DNA of 48,695 nucleotides. It comes from an uncultured Clostridium sp. Its GTDB lineage: Bacteria > Bacillota > Clostridia > TANB77 > CAG-508. The DNA is taken from positions 1-48,695 of the forward strand of contig CAMSMU010000003.1 of the NCBI GenBank assembly GCA_947061115.1, written 5' to 3'. The notes beneath the pieces are model-generated. The model saw only the letters and a list, made by a program, of their open reading frames with translations. It searched no databases and had not been told where the DNA came from. Positions within the stretch are counted from its first letter, which is position 1. Each line of letters opens with the position of its first letter. Below are positions 16,743-25,337 of the stretch, in pieces. Position numbers and translations under genes: made by a program.

Positions 16743-16846
16743 TTCAACCAATGGGGACAACCATTTTTGGTTGAAAATTGCTAATTTTTCTAATCTTTAA
16801 TATTTAACTTATCTTCAACCAAAAATGACTGTCCCTCTTGGTTGAA
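16743..16846. repeat. 104-bp inverted-repeat element (MITE/REP-like)
   Basis: Two 33-bp arms, 16743-16775 and 16814-16846, are inverted repeats of each other at 29 of 33 positions, separated by 38 AT-rich nt. Each arm also begins TTCAACCAA and ends TTGGTTGAA, so each is itself palindromic at its ends. The element fills the entire gap from the deoA stop (16848) to the NrdD-like ribosome binding site and would fold as a long hairpin in a read-through transcript. Confidence 0.75.
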
Positions 16847-16847
16847 T

Positions 16848-18101
16848 TTAATCAATTACATATATTTCTTGGTTTTGCGTCTCTTTTGCTTTTGCTTCAT
16901 CATTTGAATGAATAAATCCTAACACTTCTCCTGTTTTTGCTGTATCTCCTACTTTTTTGTTAAATACAAAACCTACTTCTTTATCAATTTTATCTTCCTT
17001 TTTTGTCCTTCCTGCACCTAAATACACTGACATTTTTCCTATATTATATGCATCTAAATTTACGATTTTTCCTTGTTTTTTTGCTATTATTGGAACAACA
17101 TATTTTGACTTTTTTAATTTTTCTGTATTTTCTATATATGCAATGTTTCCTCCCTGATTAGCAACTAATTCTAAAAACTTTTTATATGCTTTACCATTTT
17201 TTATGTTTTCTAATATCTTTACTTTTCCATCTTCTAGTGTCTCTACTTTTCCTGCTAATAAAAGCATATTTGATCCTAAATTTGTTATTATGTCTTTTAT
17301 ATCTTCTGGCATTGTATTTCCTTTTAATACATCTACCGCTTCTATAACTTCTAACGTATTTCCAACACTATGGCCTACTGGCTCATTCATATCTGTTATT
17401 ATGCATACAGTTTCTTTTCCAGCGAGTTTTCCTATTTTAGTCATAAGTTCTGCTAGTTCTTTTGCTTCATTAATATTTTTCATGAATGCTCCACTACCAC
17501 ATGTAACATCTATTACAATTTTATTTGCTCCAGAGGCAATCTTTTTACTCATTATGCTAGATGCAATAAGAGGTATACTTTGTGTACAATTTATTGTATC
17601 TCTTAATGCATATAATTTCTTATCTGCAGGTGCTAAATTTAATGTTTGACCTATTAAACTAATACCTATATCTTTTACATTCTGTATAAACTCATCTACA
17701 TTTACTGATACATTGTAACCTGGTATAGATTCTAATTTATCTATAGTACCACCTGTAAATCCTAATCCTCTTCCAGACATTTTTGCCACTGGTATTCCTA
17801 ATGATGCAATAATTGGCATTAATATTAATGTTATTTTATCTCCTACTCCTCCAGTACTATGTTTATCTACAACTTCTCCTAATATAGATAAATCTAATAC
17901 ATCTCCTGAGTAGGCCATTGCAAGTGTTAAATCTGTTATTTCTCTTTCATTCATTCCATTAATATATATTGCCATTACTAATGCTGCTGCCTGATAATCT
18001 GTAATATTATCTTTAGTATACTGAGTTATAAAAAAGTCAATTTCTTCTTTTGTTAATTCTTGTTTATCTCTTTTCTTTGCTATTATATCTAAAATATTCA
18101 T
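16848..18101 (-). CDS. deoA: Pyrimidine-nucleoside/thymidine phosphorylase
   Basis: 417 aa. Phosphorolysis of thymidine (and perhaps uridine) to base and (deoxy)ribose-1-phosphate in nucleoside salvage. Family motifs: an N-terminal helical domain (ELTKEEIDFFI), the phosphate site KHSTGGVGDK (80-89), SGRGLGFTGGTIDKLESIPG, and the Arg/Ser substrate region LYALRDTINCTQSIPLIASSIMSKK. Slightly shorter than the usual ~433 aa. ATG 18101 with AGGAG. The inverted repeat just after its stop probably acts as terminator or attenuator before the NrdD-like gene. Whether it is of the Pdp or DeoA type is not clear from motifs alone. Confidence 0.92.
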   Translation of the reverse strand: MNILDIIAKKRDKQELTKEEIDFFITQYTKDNITDYQAAALVMAIYINGMNEREITDLTLAMAYSGDVLDLSILGEVVDKHSTGGVGDKITLILMPIIASLGIPVAKMSGRGLGFTGGTIDKLESIPGYNVSVNVDEFIQNVKDIGISLIGQTLNLAPADKKLYALRDTINCTQSIPLIASSIMSKKIASGANKIVIDVTCGSGAFMKNINEAKELAELMTKIGKLAGKETVCIITDMNEPVGHSVGNTLEVIEAVDVLKGNTMPEDIKDIITNLGSNMLLLAGKVETLEDGKVKILENIKNGKAYKKFLELVANQGGNIAYIENTEKLKKSKYVVPIIAKKQGKIVNLDAYNIGKMSVYLGAGRTKKEDKIDKEVGFVFNKKVGDTAKTGEVLGFIHSNDEAKAKETQNQEIYVID

Positions 18102-18120
18102 GTGTAAATGACTCCTATCA

Positions 18121-18149
18121 TTGATATTTTGTTTAATTTATTGTATAAT
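18121..18149 (+). promoter_or_regulatory. Promoter of the 37-aa membrane peptide
   Basis: TTGATA (18121-18126), 17 nt, TATAAT (18144-18149), divergent from deoA. Confidence 0.75.
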
Positions 18150-18179
18150 AATCATATTCTTGTAGAAGGAGGTAGCATA

Positions 18180-18293
18180 ATGCGGAAAGTGTTAAAAGTA
18201 GTCTTATTTGTAGCATTTATTGTTGTTGCAGCAATAACATGTGTCAAGCTTGCAGATGATGAGCATATCTATGATTATCTTGAAAATCTTTAA
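18180..18293 (+). CDS. 37-aa single-pass membrane peptide
   Basis: Starts at ATG 18180, which AAGGAGG (about 8 nt upstream) selects over the in-frame codon at 18108. Residues 1-6 are basic (MRKVLK), 7-22 hydrophobic (VVLFVAFIVVAAITCV), and the end acidic (LADDEHIYDYLENL). One inner-membrane helix, N-in by the positive-inside rule, or an uncleaved signal-like anchor. A consensus promoter and a terminator make it an independent transcription unit between two oppositely directed genes. No family recognised. Confidence 0.65.
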   Translation: MRKVLKVVLFVAFIVVAAITCVKLADDEHIYDYLENL

Positions 18294-18352
18294 ACGCATT
18301 GAGGCGTCGACCTTTTAGCGCCTTGAATTAAAACAGAGAAGGAGTATGTTAT

Positions 18353-18396
18353 TTAAGTCAAATGATATGCTCTTTCTTTGACTTAATTTATTTTTT
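18353..18396 (+). terminator. Intrinsic terminator between the 37-aa gene and rnhB
   Basis: TTAAGTCAAA (18353-18362) and TTTGACTTAA (18377-18386), then TTTATTTTTT. A smaller hairpin, AGGCG…CGCCT, precedes it at 18302-18323. The main stem could also terminate rnhB from the other side. Confidence 0.75.
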
Positions 18397-18399
18397 GTT

Positions 18400-19038
18400 T
18401 TAAACAAAATTTTTTATAAATGTTTTTCTATGTAATGGACATGGTCCATATTCTTTAATTGCTAATATATGTGCTTTAGTTCCATATCCTTTATGTTTTT
18501 CAAAACCATATACAGGATATACTTTATCCCATTCCTCCATTATCCTATCCCTTGTAACCTTTGCTATAATTGATGCTGCTGATATTGAATAACATGTTGC
18601 ATCACCTTTAATTATTGACTGATATTCTACTCCATAAGTATTTATTTCTCTTAGAGCATCTACTATAATTATGTCTGGTTTATTATTTAATTTTTCTATC
18701 ACTTGTCCTAATGCTAAATGTAGTCCTTTTTTAGTTGCATTTAATATGTTTAGTTCATCTATTTCTTCTTGAAATACAATCCCTACTCCATATGCTATTG
18801 CTGTTTCTAAAATTTGGTCATACAATACGTTTCTTCTTTTTTCTGTTACTTTTTTTGAGTCATTCATAAATTCTAATTTAGAATCTTTTGGCATAACTAC
18901 TGCACCTACAACAACTGGACCTGCAAGTGGTCCTCTACCTGCTTCATCAATACCGCAAATATATTTTAGTCCTTCTTTATATAAATTTTCTTCATATTTT
19001 TTTAAAAGATTTAATCTTTCCTCTTCTTTTTCTTTCAT
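18400..19038 (-). CDS. rnhB: Ribonuclease HII
   Basis: About 212 aa from ATG 19038, preceded by GGTGAT; an in-frame ATG at 19050 overlaps the upstream stop (TAATG) but has no Shine-Dalgarno of its own. Cleaves RNA-DNA hybrids and removes single ribonucleotides from DNA. Catalytic acidic residues lie in YICGIDEAGRGPLAGP (DEAGRG), IIIVDALRE, and the later SIIAKVTRDRIMEEW segment. The C-terminus KGYGTKAHILAIKEYGPCPLHRKTF is typical. Coupled to the prepilin-like gene upstream. Confidence 0.95.
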   Translation of the reverse strand: MKEKEEERLNLLKKYEENLYKEGLKYICGIDEAGRGPLAGPVVVGAVVMPKDSKLEFMNDSKKVTEKRRNVLYDQILETAIAYGVGIVFQEEIDELNILNATKKGLHLALGQVIEKLNNKPDIIIVDALREINTYGVEYQSIIKGDATCYSISAASIIAKVTRDRIMEEWDKVYPVYGFEKHKGYGTKAHILAIKEYGPCPLHRKTFIKNFV

Positions 19039-19049
19039 AATTATCACCA

Positions 19050-19505
19050 TTATTCTGATTTATATATTACCTCATTTGTTTCTATATCTGTATATCCTTT
19101 TGTTATAAATACATCATATGTTTCATAGTTTACAATATAATATGATTTTTTTTCATTCTTAACTTCTAGTCCCATACTTTCTAGATCTTCATCACTTAGT
19201 ACATAGTAATTTTCTTGTTTATCTTCTTCTATTAAATTTTTAGATAAAAATTCTGAAATAATATTGTCATCTTTCATTTCTGAAACTTTTTTTCCTTTTA
19301 AGCCATCTTTATTGTTATTAGCTTTACTAGTTTGTCCTAATACTTTACATTTACCTTGTATAAGTAACATATTTGCTTTAATGTCTACTACAGTATCACT
19401 TTTTATTTTACTTCTTATAAACTTGTATGCAAAAATGCATATTATTATTATTATTATACTAAGTAATATTATTTGTATTATCCCCATTCCTTTTTCTTCT
19501 CTCAT
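19050..19505 (-). CDS. Membrane-anchored hypothetical protein with prepilin-like N-terminus
   Basis: 151 aa. MREEKGMGIIQIILLSIIIIIICIFAYK gives a short basic leader, a Gly that could be a prepilin peptidase site, and one very hydrophobic helix; the rest is a soluble extracytoplasmic part ending in a beta-rich segment (YYIVNYETYDVFITKGY). The usual Glu at position +5 of mature pilins is missing. No specific family recognised. ATG 19505 follows AAAGGA. Its stop overlaps the rnhB start region. The gap 19506-19713 holds no feature I can support. Confidence 0.65.
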   Translation of the reverse strand: MREEKGMGIIQIILLSIIIIIICIFAYKFIRSKIKSDTVVDIKANMLLIQGKCKVLGQTSKANNNKDGLKGKKVSEMKDDNIISEFLSKNLIEEDKQENYYVLSDEDLESMGLEVKNEKKSYYIVNYETYDVFITKGYTDIETNEVIYKSE

Positions 19506-19713
19506 ATTTTATATCCTTTCTTTTAAAAGGCTGTCTTTTTTTATTTTTTTCAAGTATATATCAAATTTATTAAAAAATCAATTAAAACTGATAAAAAATA
19601 CGCCTCAAAATGTTAGATTTTTTCTAATATTTGAACCGCATTTAATTTTTATATTTTTCGATTTTATATAAAACAAAATAATAATTTTATTATCATGTCT
19701 AATAAAATTTAAA

Positions 19714-20790
19714 TTAACACTTTAAATATATTGAATAAAGTGTAATTTTAATCGTTTGGTTTGGTGTTAAAGTATTACAATAAAACCAACTAGCTAATCC
19801 TACCCAATTATCTCCTTTTATATTACTAATAGATGTTTTATCAATTGTTTTTATATCAAATATATAATCTTTTCCTCCCATTAATATATTATTTCTGTTT
19901 GGAGGTGAACCTTTGAAAATCCTTGATCTAAAATTGCAATTATTCCTATTAGGATTTGGAAATGAATATTCTATATATAGATCATTAAAATAAGTAATAT
20001 CTATTTTATTTTTTGTAGATATTAAGCCTATACTCCATCCCCCACCATTACCAGAACTTTGACGTGTTATTGAATGGCTAAAAACCATATTAGTAGAATT
20101 TTTTGAAATACTTACATTAGTATTATTCAATACATTATCTGGTGTAGGATCACAATCTTTAGCAATTATAAAACCTCCTGTTATATCTGTACTGTCATAT
20201 CCATCTTTATATAAATATAATGTGTCATTTATTTGAGCATATTCTTTTGATATTTTTTCTGTTTTATTTCCTGCTTTATCTATTGCTAATACATGCAAAT
20301 AATATTTGCCTTTTCCTGGTGCTCTTAATTCTATTGTTTCTGATTCTTCTTTAAATATGCCTCCTTTATATTTACTCTCATCTTCTCCTATTAAATCACA
20401 TTCTGTACTATATTCCCATATACACTTTTCAATATCTATTCCACTTTCATTATCTTTTAGTGTTACTGATAAACTAACTGGTTCATTTACCCATGCTGTA
20501 GTCTTAGACATTTTTCCTATTTCTACTGTTGGTGGTATTATATCTAAATCTTCTTTCTCAACTTTCATTTCATTTGCTAATTTGGCTAAGTCTTCCTTTT
20601 CTTTTTTCTCTGTTTCACTCCATTTTTCAGTAATATTTTTTGATCTTGACAGTAATCCTTTATTTCCAAATGCTAAATTTAATGTTATTCCTGCTAATAT
20701 TAGTAATACTATTATTATAACTACTAATACTATCATTGTTATTCCATTATTCAATTGATAAATTTTAGTATCTTTTTTAAATTTTTTCAT
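19714..20790 (-). CDS. Prepilin-like anchored surface protein with Ig-like domain
   Basis: About 358 aa from ATG 20790 (MKKFKKDTKIYQLNNG), chosen because the track to 20859 has no ribosome binding site while AAAGGA lies ~12 nt before 20790. After the basic leader, G then ITMIVLVVIIIVLLILAG is a class III signal-like helix without the +5 Glu. A charged helical stretch with SETEKKEKEDLAKL follows, then an Ig-like domain (PPTVEIG…WVNEPVSLSVTLKDNESGI…YYLHVLAIDKAGNKTE) and a C-terminal beta-rich domain with several Asn/Gly turns, possibly lectin- or jelly-roll-like. Likely displayed on the cell surface or part of a pseudopilus. Confidence 0.7.
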   Translation of the reverse strand: MKKFKKDTKIYQLNNGITMIVLVVIIIVLLILAGITLNLAFGNKGLLSRSKNITEKWSETEKKEKEDLAKLANEMKVEKEDLDIIPPTVEIGKMSKTTAWVNEPVSLSVTLKDNESGIDIEKCIWEYSTECDLIGEDESKYKGGIFKEESETIELRAPGKGKYYLHVLAIDKAGNKTEKISKEYAQINDTLYLYKDGYDSTDITGGFIIAKDCDPTPDNVLNNTNVSISKNSTNMVFSHSITRQSSGNGGGWSIGLISTKNKIDITYFNDLYIEYSFPNPNRNNCNFRSRIFKGSPPNRNNILMGGKDYIFDIKTIDKTSISNIKGDNWVGLASWFYCNTLTPNQTIKITLYSIYLKC

Positions 20791-20860
20791 TAGACTTTCT
20801 ATCCTTTCTATTACTCCAGTTAATATTCTGTAGATACAGTCATTTTGGATTAAAAACACA

Positions 20861-20902
20861 AAAAACTATGCCTTTTAGATATTACTAAAAGACATAGTTT
20901 TT
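20861..20902 (-). terminator. Intrinsic terminator upstream of the prepilin-like gene
   Basis: Minus strand: AAAAACTATG…CATAGTTTTTT, a ~17-bp stem with one mismatch around CTTTTAG/CTAAAAG and a T6 tail. It ends the transcript carrying the 34-aa gene and separates it from the gene at 20790. Confidence 0.8.
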
Positions 20903-20933
20903 CTATGTTTACATAATATTATTTTATTAAATC

Positions 20934-20987
20934 TTACGATATATATATATATATATATACAGTTCCAGGTGTTTTAGCGTTTTCCAT
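20934..20987 (-). CDS. Possible 17-codon ORF containing a TA tract
   Basis: ATG at 20987, about 10 nt after AAAAGGA, encodes MENAKTPGTVYIYIYIS. The Tyr-Ile repeats come from the dinucleotide tract at 20939-20959, where a 2-bp slip would change frame and tail. Lies between the 34-aa gene and the terminator. Very short; translation is unproven. Confidence 0.2.
   Translation of the reverse strand: MENAKTPGTVYIYIYIS
20939..20959. repeat. AT dinucleotide microsatellite, 21 nt
   Basis: An uninterrupted alternation of A and T over 21 nt, within a transcribed region between the 34-aa gene and its terminator. The rest of 20990-21110 holds no gene I can support. Confidence 0.8.
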
Positions 20988-21113
20988 TTGTTATTTTTCC
21001 TTTTAATTTTTTATATATTTTATCATATATTATATATTTTTTATATATTATGATTATTTATTTTTTGTATTAGTGTACTAATTCCCCATAACTAATTTGT
21101 GTAAATTTGTTAT

Positions 21114-21218
21114 TTATAATCTACCTAAAACTTGCACAAACTGATATAATAATGTAAATAGAATTGCTTGTACAAAAATTGAACTTACTACTAAGCCTAT
21201 AATAATTTTTTTACTCAT
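21114..21218 (-). CDS. 34-aa membrane peptide
   Basis: ATG 21218 sits 7 nt after a strong AGGAGGGGA and the frame closes at TAA (21116-21114). The peptide MSKKIIIGLVVSSIFVQAIL continues into FTLLYQFVQVLGRL: two Lys, a 20-residue hydrophobic helix, and a short tail ending in Arg. It starts 42 nt after uvrC and is probably co-transcribed with it or read from a weak local promoter. No family recognised; the size and build also suit a type I toxin-like or regulatory membrane peptide. Confidence 0.6.
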   Translation of the reverse strand: MSKKIIIGLVVSSIFVQAILFTLLYQFVQVLGRL

Positions 21219-21260
21219 ATTTCCCCTCCTATACTATATAAAGTATATTCATGGAAAGGT

Positions 21261-23072
21261 TTAATTATTACTTAATTCGTATTTTATTTTTCGTGCTAAT
21301 TCTTGATTTATACCTTTTACTTTCATTATTTCTTCAATATCTGCTTCTTTTATCTTTTGCACACTACCAAACTTTTTTAATAATAATGCTTTTTTTGTTG
21401 TTCCTATTCCATTTATATCATCTAATGCTGATTTTGTCATTGATTTATCTCTTAAAAACTTATGATATCCAATAGCTGTATCATGTACAGTATCCTGAAA
21501 TTGTGTTATTAGATTAAATAGTTCTTCTGAGATTTCTACCTCTTTTCTGTTTTCATCAATTAATGCTTTTGTCCTATGCTTATCACTTTTTATCATACCA
21601 AATACTCTTATATCTAATTTTTCATTGGTTGCATTTTCCACGTTTTTTATACCTTCAATTATTGCTCTTATTTGTGTAATTCCACCATCTGCAAAAATAA
21701 CATCTGGCAGACTTCCAAATCCATTATCTTTATTATTTATTGAATGTTTTAGCCTTCTTTTAACTACCTCTTCCATACATTTTGGATCATCTTGGGATAC
21801 TACAGTTTTTATCCTAAATTTCCTTGATAAATTCTTTTTTATTACTCCATCTATCATTACACACATGCCAGCTACCATATATGTTCCTGAAATATTTGAA
21901 ATATCAAAACATTCTATTCTTCTAGGTAATCTATCTAACTTTAGTGCTTCCTTCATGTCAACTATAATATGTTGGTTACTCTTTTTCTTATTCTTCAAGG
22001 TAATTTCTGCATTATTTTCCGCCATTTCTACTAATTTTAATTTTTCACCTTTTTGTGGTACCTTTATTTCAACTTTTCTTTCTGCCATCTGTGTAAGCCA
22101 TAATTCTATTAATTCTCTATCTTCTATGTCTTCTTTTATCATTATCTTATTTGGTAAAAACGATTTTCCTACATAATACTGTTTTATAAAATCTGATATA
22201 ATTTGTTTATCTTCTTCGTCATTTAATCCTTTTAAAAAGTAATGTTCTCTATCTATCATTTTACTACTTCTTATATAAAATATTTCTATGCATATTTCAT
22301 ATTCATCTCTATAAATACCTATTACATCTATATCATTTTCAGATATATTAGAAACTTTTTGTCTTTGTGATATTCTTTCTACTGCACTTATTTGATCTCT
22401 TATTTCTGCTGCCTTTTCATATTCCATATTTTTTGATGCTTGATCCATCTTTTTTTCTAATTCTTTTTTTACGGAATCTGTTTTTCCTTCTAGAATAGAA
22501 ATAATTTGCTTTATTTGATTATTATACTCTTCTTTGGATATATAGTTCATACAAGGTGCTGAGCATTTTTTTATATGATAATTTAAGCAAGCTCTATCTT
22601 TATATTTAAAATTTTTACATTGTCTTATTTTAAATTTGGATTTAATAAAATCTATCATTTCTCTAGCAGCCCCTGAATTTGGATATGGTCCAAAATATCT
22701 AGCACCATCATTTAAAATCTTTCTTGTAATATATGCATCTGGATAGTCTGCCTTTGTGTTTATTTTTATATATGGATATGTTTTATCATCTTTAAGTAGT
22801 ACGTTAAATTTAGGCATATTCTTTTTTATTAGATTACATTCTAATACTAAAGCTTCTGCCTCATTATCGCAAACAATATATTCAAAATGGTCTATTAATG
22901 ATACCATATTTTGAATTCTTTGTGTTTTATTATTTTTTCTAAAATATTGTGTTACTCTCTTTTTTAAAGAAATAGCTTTGCCCACATATATAATTGTATC
23001 TTTTTTATCATGCATTATATATACCCCTGGTTTATTTGGCAATTTCTTTAACTCTTCTTCTATATTAAACAT
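21261..23072 (-). CDS. uvrC: Excinuclease ABC subunit C
   Basis: 603 aa, full length. Makes the two incisions in nucleotide excision repair after UvrAB damage recognition. N-terminal GIY-YIG nuclease (KPGVYIMHDKKDTIIYVGKA) for the 3' cut, a Cys-containing middle (CLNYHIKKCSAPC), a UVR motif (MDQASKNMEYEKAAEIRDQI) that binds UvrB, the RNase H-like nuclease (RIECFDISNISGTYMVAGM, then PDVIFADGGITQI) for the 5' cut, and C-terminal helix-hairpin-helix motifs (LDDINGIGTTKKALLLKKFG). ATG 23072 with a weak AGGT upstream. Confidence 0.96.
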   Translation of the reverse strand: MFNIEEELKKLPNKPGVYIMHDKKDTIIYVGKAISLKKRVTQYFRKNNKTQRIQNMVSLIDHFEYIVCDNEAEALVLECNLIKKNMPKFNVLLKDDKTYPYIKINTKADYPDAYITRKILNDGARYFGPYPNSGAAREMIDFIKSKFKIRQCKNFKYKDRACLNYHIKKCSAPCMNYISKEEYNNQIKQIISILEGKTDSVKKELEKKMDQASKNMEYEKAAEIRDQISAVERISQRQKVSNISENDIDVIGIYRDEYEICIEIFYIRSSKMIDREHYFLKGLNDEEDKQIISDFIKQYYVGKSFLPNKIMIKEDIEDRELIELWLTQMAERKVEIKVPQKGEKLKLVEMAENNAEITLKNKKKSNQHIIVDMKEALKLDRLPRRIECFDISNISGTYMVAGMCVMIDGVIKKNLSRKFRIKTVVSQDDPKCMEEVVKRRLKHSINNKDNGFGSLPDVIFADGGITQIRAIIEGIKNVENATNEKLDIRVFGMIKSDKHRTKALIDENRKEVEISEELFNLITQFQDTVHDTAIGYHKFLRDKSMTKSALDDINGIGTTKKALLLKKFGSVQKIKEADIEEIMKVKGINQELARKIKYELSNN

Positions 23073-23268
23073 TTTTTCTTACCTACATCTATTAATATAA
23101 CATAAATTGAACAAATACACAAGATTTGTCTATTTCTTCTAATATTAATTGTTGCATTACATTTATTAAAATATTCTTATAATTTTAAAAATACTTGTAA
23201 CTTTTTATTAAATATTATATATTATATAGTAGTTCACATAGAATGTTAATTTAAAATATATTATATAT

Positions 23269-23420
23269 ATTAGCGCCAGGGCAGTTTTTCTGCTAACGAG
23301 GTTAGAGTGAATCGAAATGATCGGCGGATACTCTATGACACACTATTGTCAATAGATATTATTAAAAAGCATTAGTGATAGTGTAACAAAGTAATATCAG
23401 TAGTCTTTGTGAATTAAATA
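23269..23420 (+). ncRNA. glmS self-cleaving ribozyme/riboswitch
   Basis: Conserved core words in the right order: TAGCGCCAGGGCAG (cleavage just before GCGCC, near 23273), AACGAGG, the ATCGAAATGATCGGCGGAT segment, then the P3/P4 region with CACACTAT pairing to ATAGTGTAA. It ends ~25 nt before the glmS ribosome binding site. Glucosamine-6-phosphate acts as coenzyme for self-cleavage, after which the downstream mRNA is degraded, giving feedback control. The 3' boundary is approximate. Confidence 0.93.
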
Positions 23421-23445
23421 CTTTTTATAGGAGGTCTATTCATAT

Positions 23446-25260
23446 ATGTGTGGAATAGTAGGTTATATTGGTACTAAAAAGGCTGTACCAGTGCTTATTA
23501 AGGGATTGCTTTCTCTTGAGTACAGAGGTTATGATTCTTCTGGAATTTGTGTATTAGATAATAATACATTGGATATAGTTAAGGATAAAGGTAGAGTTAA
23601 AAATCTTGAGAACCATCCTGAACTTTCAAATTTAGTTGGAAATATAGGTGTTGCCCATACTAGATGGGCAACACATGGTGTTCCTTCAAAAGAAAATGCT
23701 CATCCTCATTTAGATAATACAAAAACTTTTGCTGTTGTTCATAATGGTATTATTGAAAATTATTCAGAAATTAAACGTTTCTTAGAAAATAATGGGTATA
23801 CTTTAATATCTCAAACTGATACAGAAGTTATTCCAAATTTAATTTCTTATTATTACAGCAAAATAAATAATGTCATGAAGGCTATTACTCTTGCTTTAAA
23901 AGATCTAAAAGGTAGCTATGCTCTTGAAATTATTACTCCCCTTTTAAAAGATTCTATTATTATTGCAAGAAAAGATAGTCCTTTAGTTGTGGGAATTGGT
24001 AATACTGAAAACTACATTGCATCAGACATTCCAGCAATTTTAGAGTTTACAAATAAATTTTATTTTTTAGAAGATAATGAATTAGCTATGATAACTAAAG
24101 ATAAAGTTGATTTTTTTGATATTGATTTAAATAATTTGACTAAAGAAATTAAAAATATTGATTGGGATGTAAATAGTAGCGAAAAAAATGGTTATGAAGA
24201 CTATATGCTTAAGGAAATATATGAACAACCTAAAGCTATAGCTGAAACAATAGGATCAAGATTAAATATTAATGAAAAATGCCATTTTGATGACTTAAAT
24301 ATAGATTTAGCTGACATTAATAAAATATATATTATTGCATGTGGTACAGCAATGCATTCAGGTTTAGCAACTAAATATACTTTTGAACATTTTTGTAATT
24401 TGCCAGTAGAAGTAGATGCTGCATCAGAATTTAGATACAGAAATCCATTAATAGATGAACACACTTTTTGTATTTTTGTAAGTCAATCTGGTGAAACTGC
24501 TGATACTATCGCTGCTCTAAAATTAGCAAAAAATCTTAACTCTAAAACCTTAGCTATTGTTAATGTTATTGGTAGTTCTTTAACTAGAATTGCAGATTAT
24601 ACTATTTATACACATGCTGGTCCAGAAATTGCTGTTGCATCAACTAAAGCATATACTTGTCAAGTTGTCATTTTAAATATTCTTGCTGTATATTTTGCTG
24701 AGTTATTAGGATTAAATTCAAAAGAATTAGAAGATTTTAAAGAGGAAATATTAAACCTCCCTGAAAAGACAAAATTAGTATTGGGAAATACAGATATTAT
24801 TAAGAATTTTGCTAATAAAGTATATTCACAAAAAGATATTTTCTTTATAGGTAGAAATATTGATTATCCAGTATGTATGGAGGGCTCTTTAAAATTAAAA
24901 GAAATATCTTATATACATTCTGAGGCATACCCAGCTGGAGAACTTAAACATGGTCCTATTGCTTTAATTGAAGATGGAGTGACAGTAATTGGTATTGCTA
25001 CAAATAAAAATTTATTAGGCAAAACTATAAGTAATATAGAAGAGGTTATAACAAGAGGAGCTAATGTTATGATGCTTAGTAATCAAAATTTACCTAATAT
25101 AAATATTAGTTGTAATATAAGTATACCTGAATGTAACTCATTCCTTTCTCCTATATTATCAATAATTCCACTACAATTATTTGCATACTATATTGCTAAA
25201 TATAAAAATCTCGATGTTGATAAACCAAGAAATTTAGCTAAATCTGTTACTGTTGAATAA
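23446..25260 (+). CDS. glmS: Glutamine-fructose-6-phosphate aminotransferase (isomerising)
   Basis: 604 aa. Makes glucosamine-6-phosphate from fructose-6-phosphate and glutamine, the first step to UDP-GlcNAc for the cell wall. Catalytic Cys2 in MCGIVGYIG, glutaminase motifs HTRWATHG and HNGIIENY, two SIS sugar-isomerase domains (CGTAMHSGLATKY, SQSGETADTIAAL, STKAYTCQ), and the terminal DKPRNLAKSVTVE. ATG 23446 after AGGAGG. Regulated by the ribozyme in its leader. Confidence 0.97.
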   Translation: MCGIVGYIGTKKAVPVLIKGLLSLEYRGYDSSGICVLDNNTLDIVKDKGRVKNLENHPELSNLVGNIGVAHTRWATHGVPSKENAHPHLDNTKTFAVVHNGIIENYSEIKRFLENNGYTLISQTDTEVIPNLISYYYSKINNVMKAITLALKDLKGSYALEIITPLLKDSIIIARKDSPLVVGIGNTENYIASDIPAILEFTNKFYFLEDNELAMITKDKVDFFDIDLNNLTKEIKNIDWDVNSSEKNGYEDYMLKEIYEQPKAIAETIGSRLNINEKCHFDDLNIDLADINKIYIIACGTAMHSGLATKYTFEHFCNLPVEVDAASEFRYRNPLIDEHTFCIFVSQSGETADTIAALKLAKNLNSKTLAIVNVIGSSLTRIADYTIYTHAGPEIAVASTKAYTCQVVILNILAVYFAELLGLNSKELEDFKEEILNLPEKTKLVLGNTDIIKNFANKVYSQKDIFFIGRNIDYPVCMEGSLKLKEISYIHSEAYPAGELKHGPIALIEDGVTVIGIATNKNLLGKTISNIEEVITRGANVMMLSNQNLPNINISCNISIPECNSFLSPILSIIPLQLFAYYIAKYKNLDVDKPRNLAKSVTVE

Positions 25261-25273
25261 TAATTAAATTCAT

Positions 25274-25303
25274 AAAGACCTTCACTAGATAGTGAAGGTC
25301 TTT
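25274..25303. terminator. Bidirectional terminator between glmS and the minus-strand 116-aa gene
   Basis: AAAGACCTTCACT (25274-25286), AGAT loop, AGTGAAGGTCTTT (25291-25303). It lies 14 nt after the glmS stop and 35 nt beyond the stop of the convergent gene; T runs are short on both sides. Confidence 0.75.
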
Positions 25304-25337
25304 ATATTAAGAATATCTTTCTTAAGTTATCGCTATT

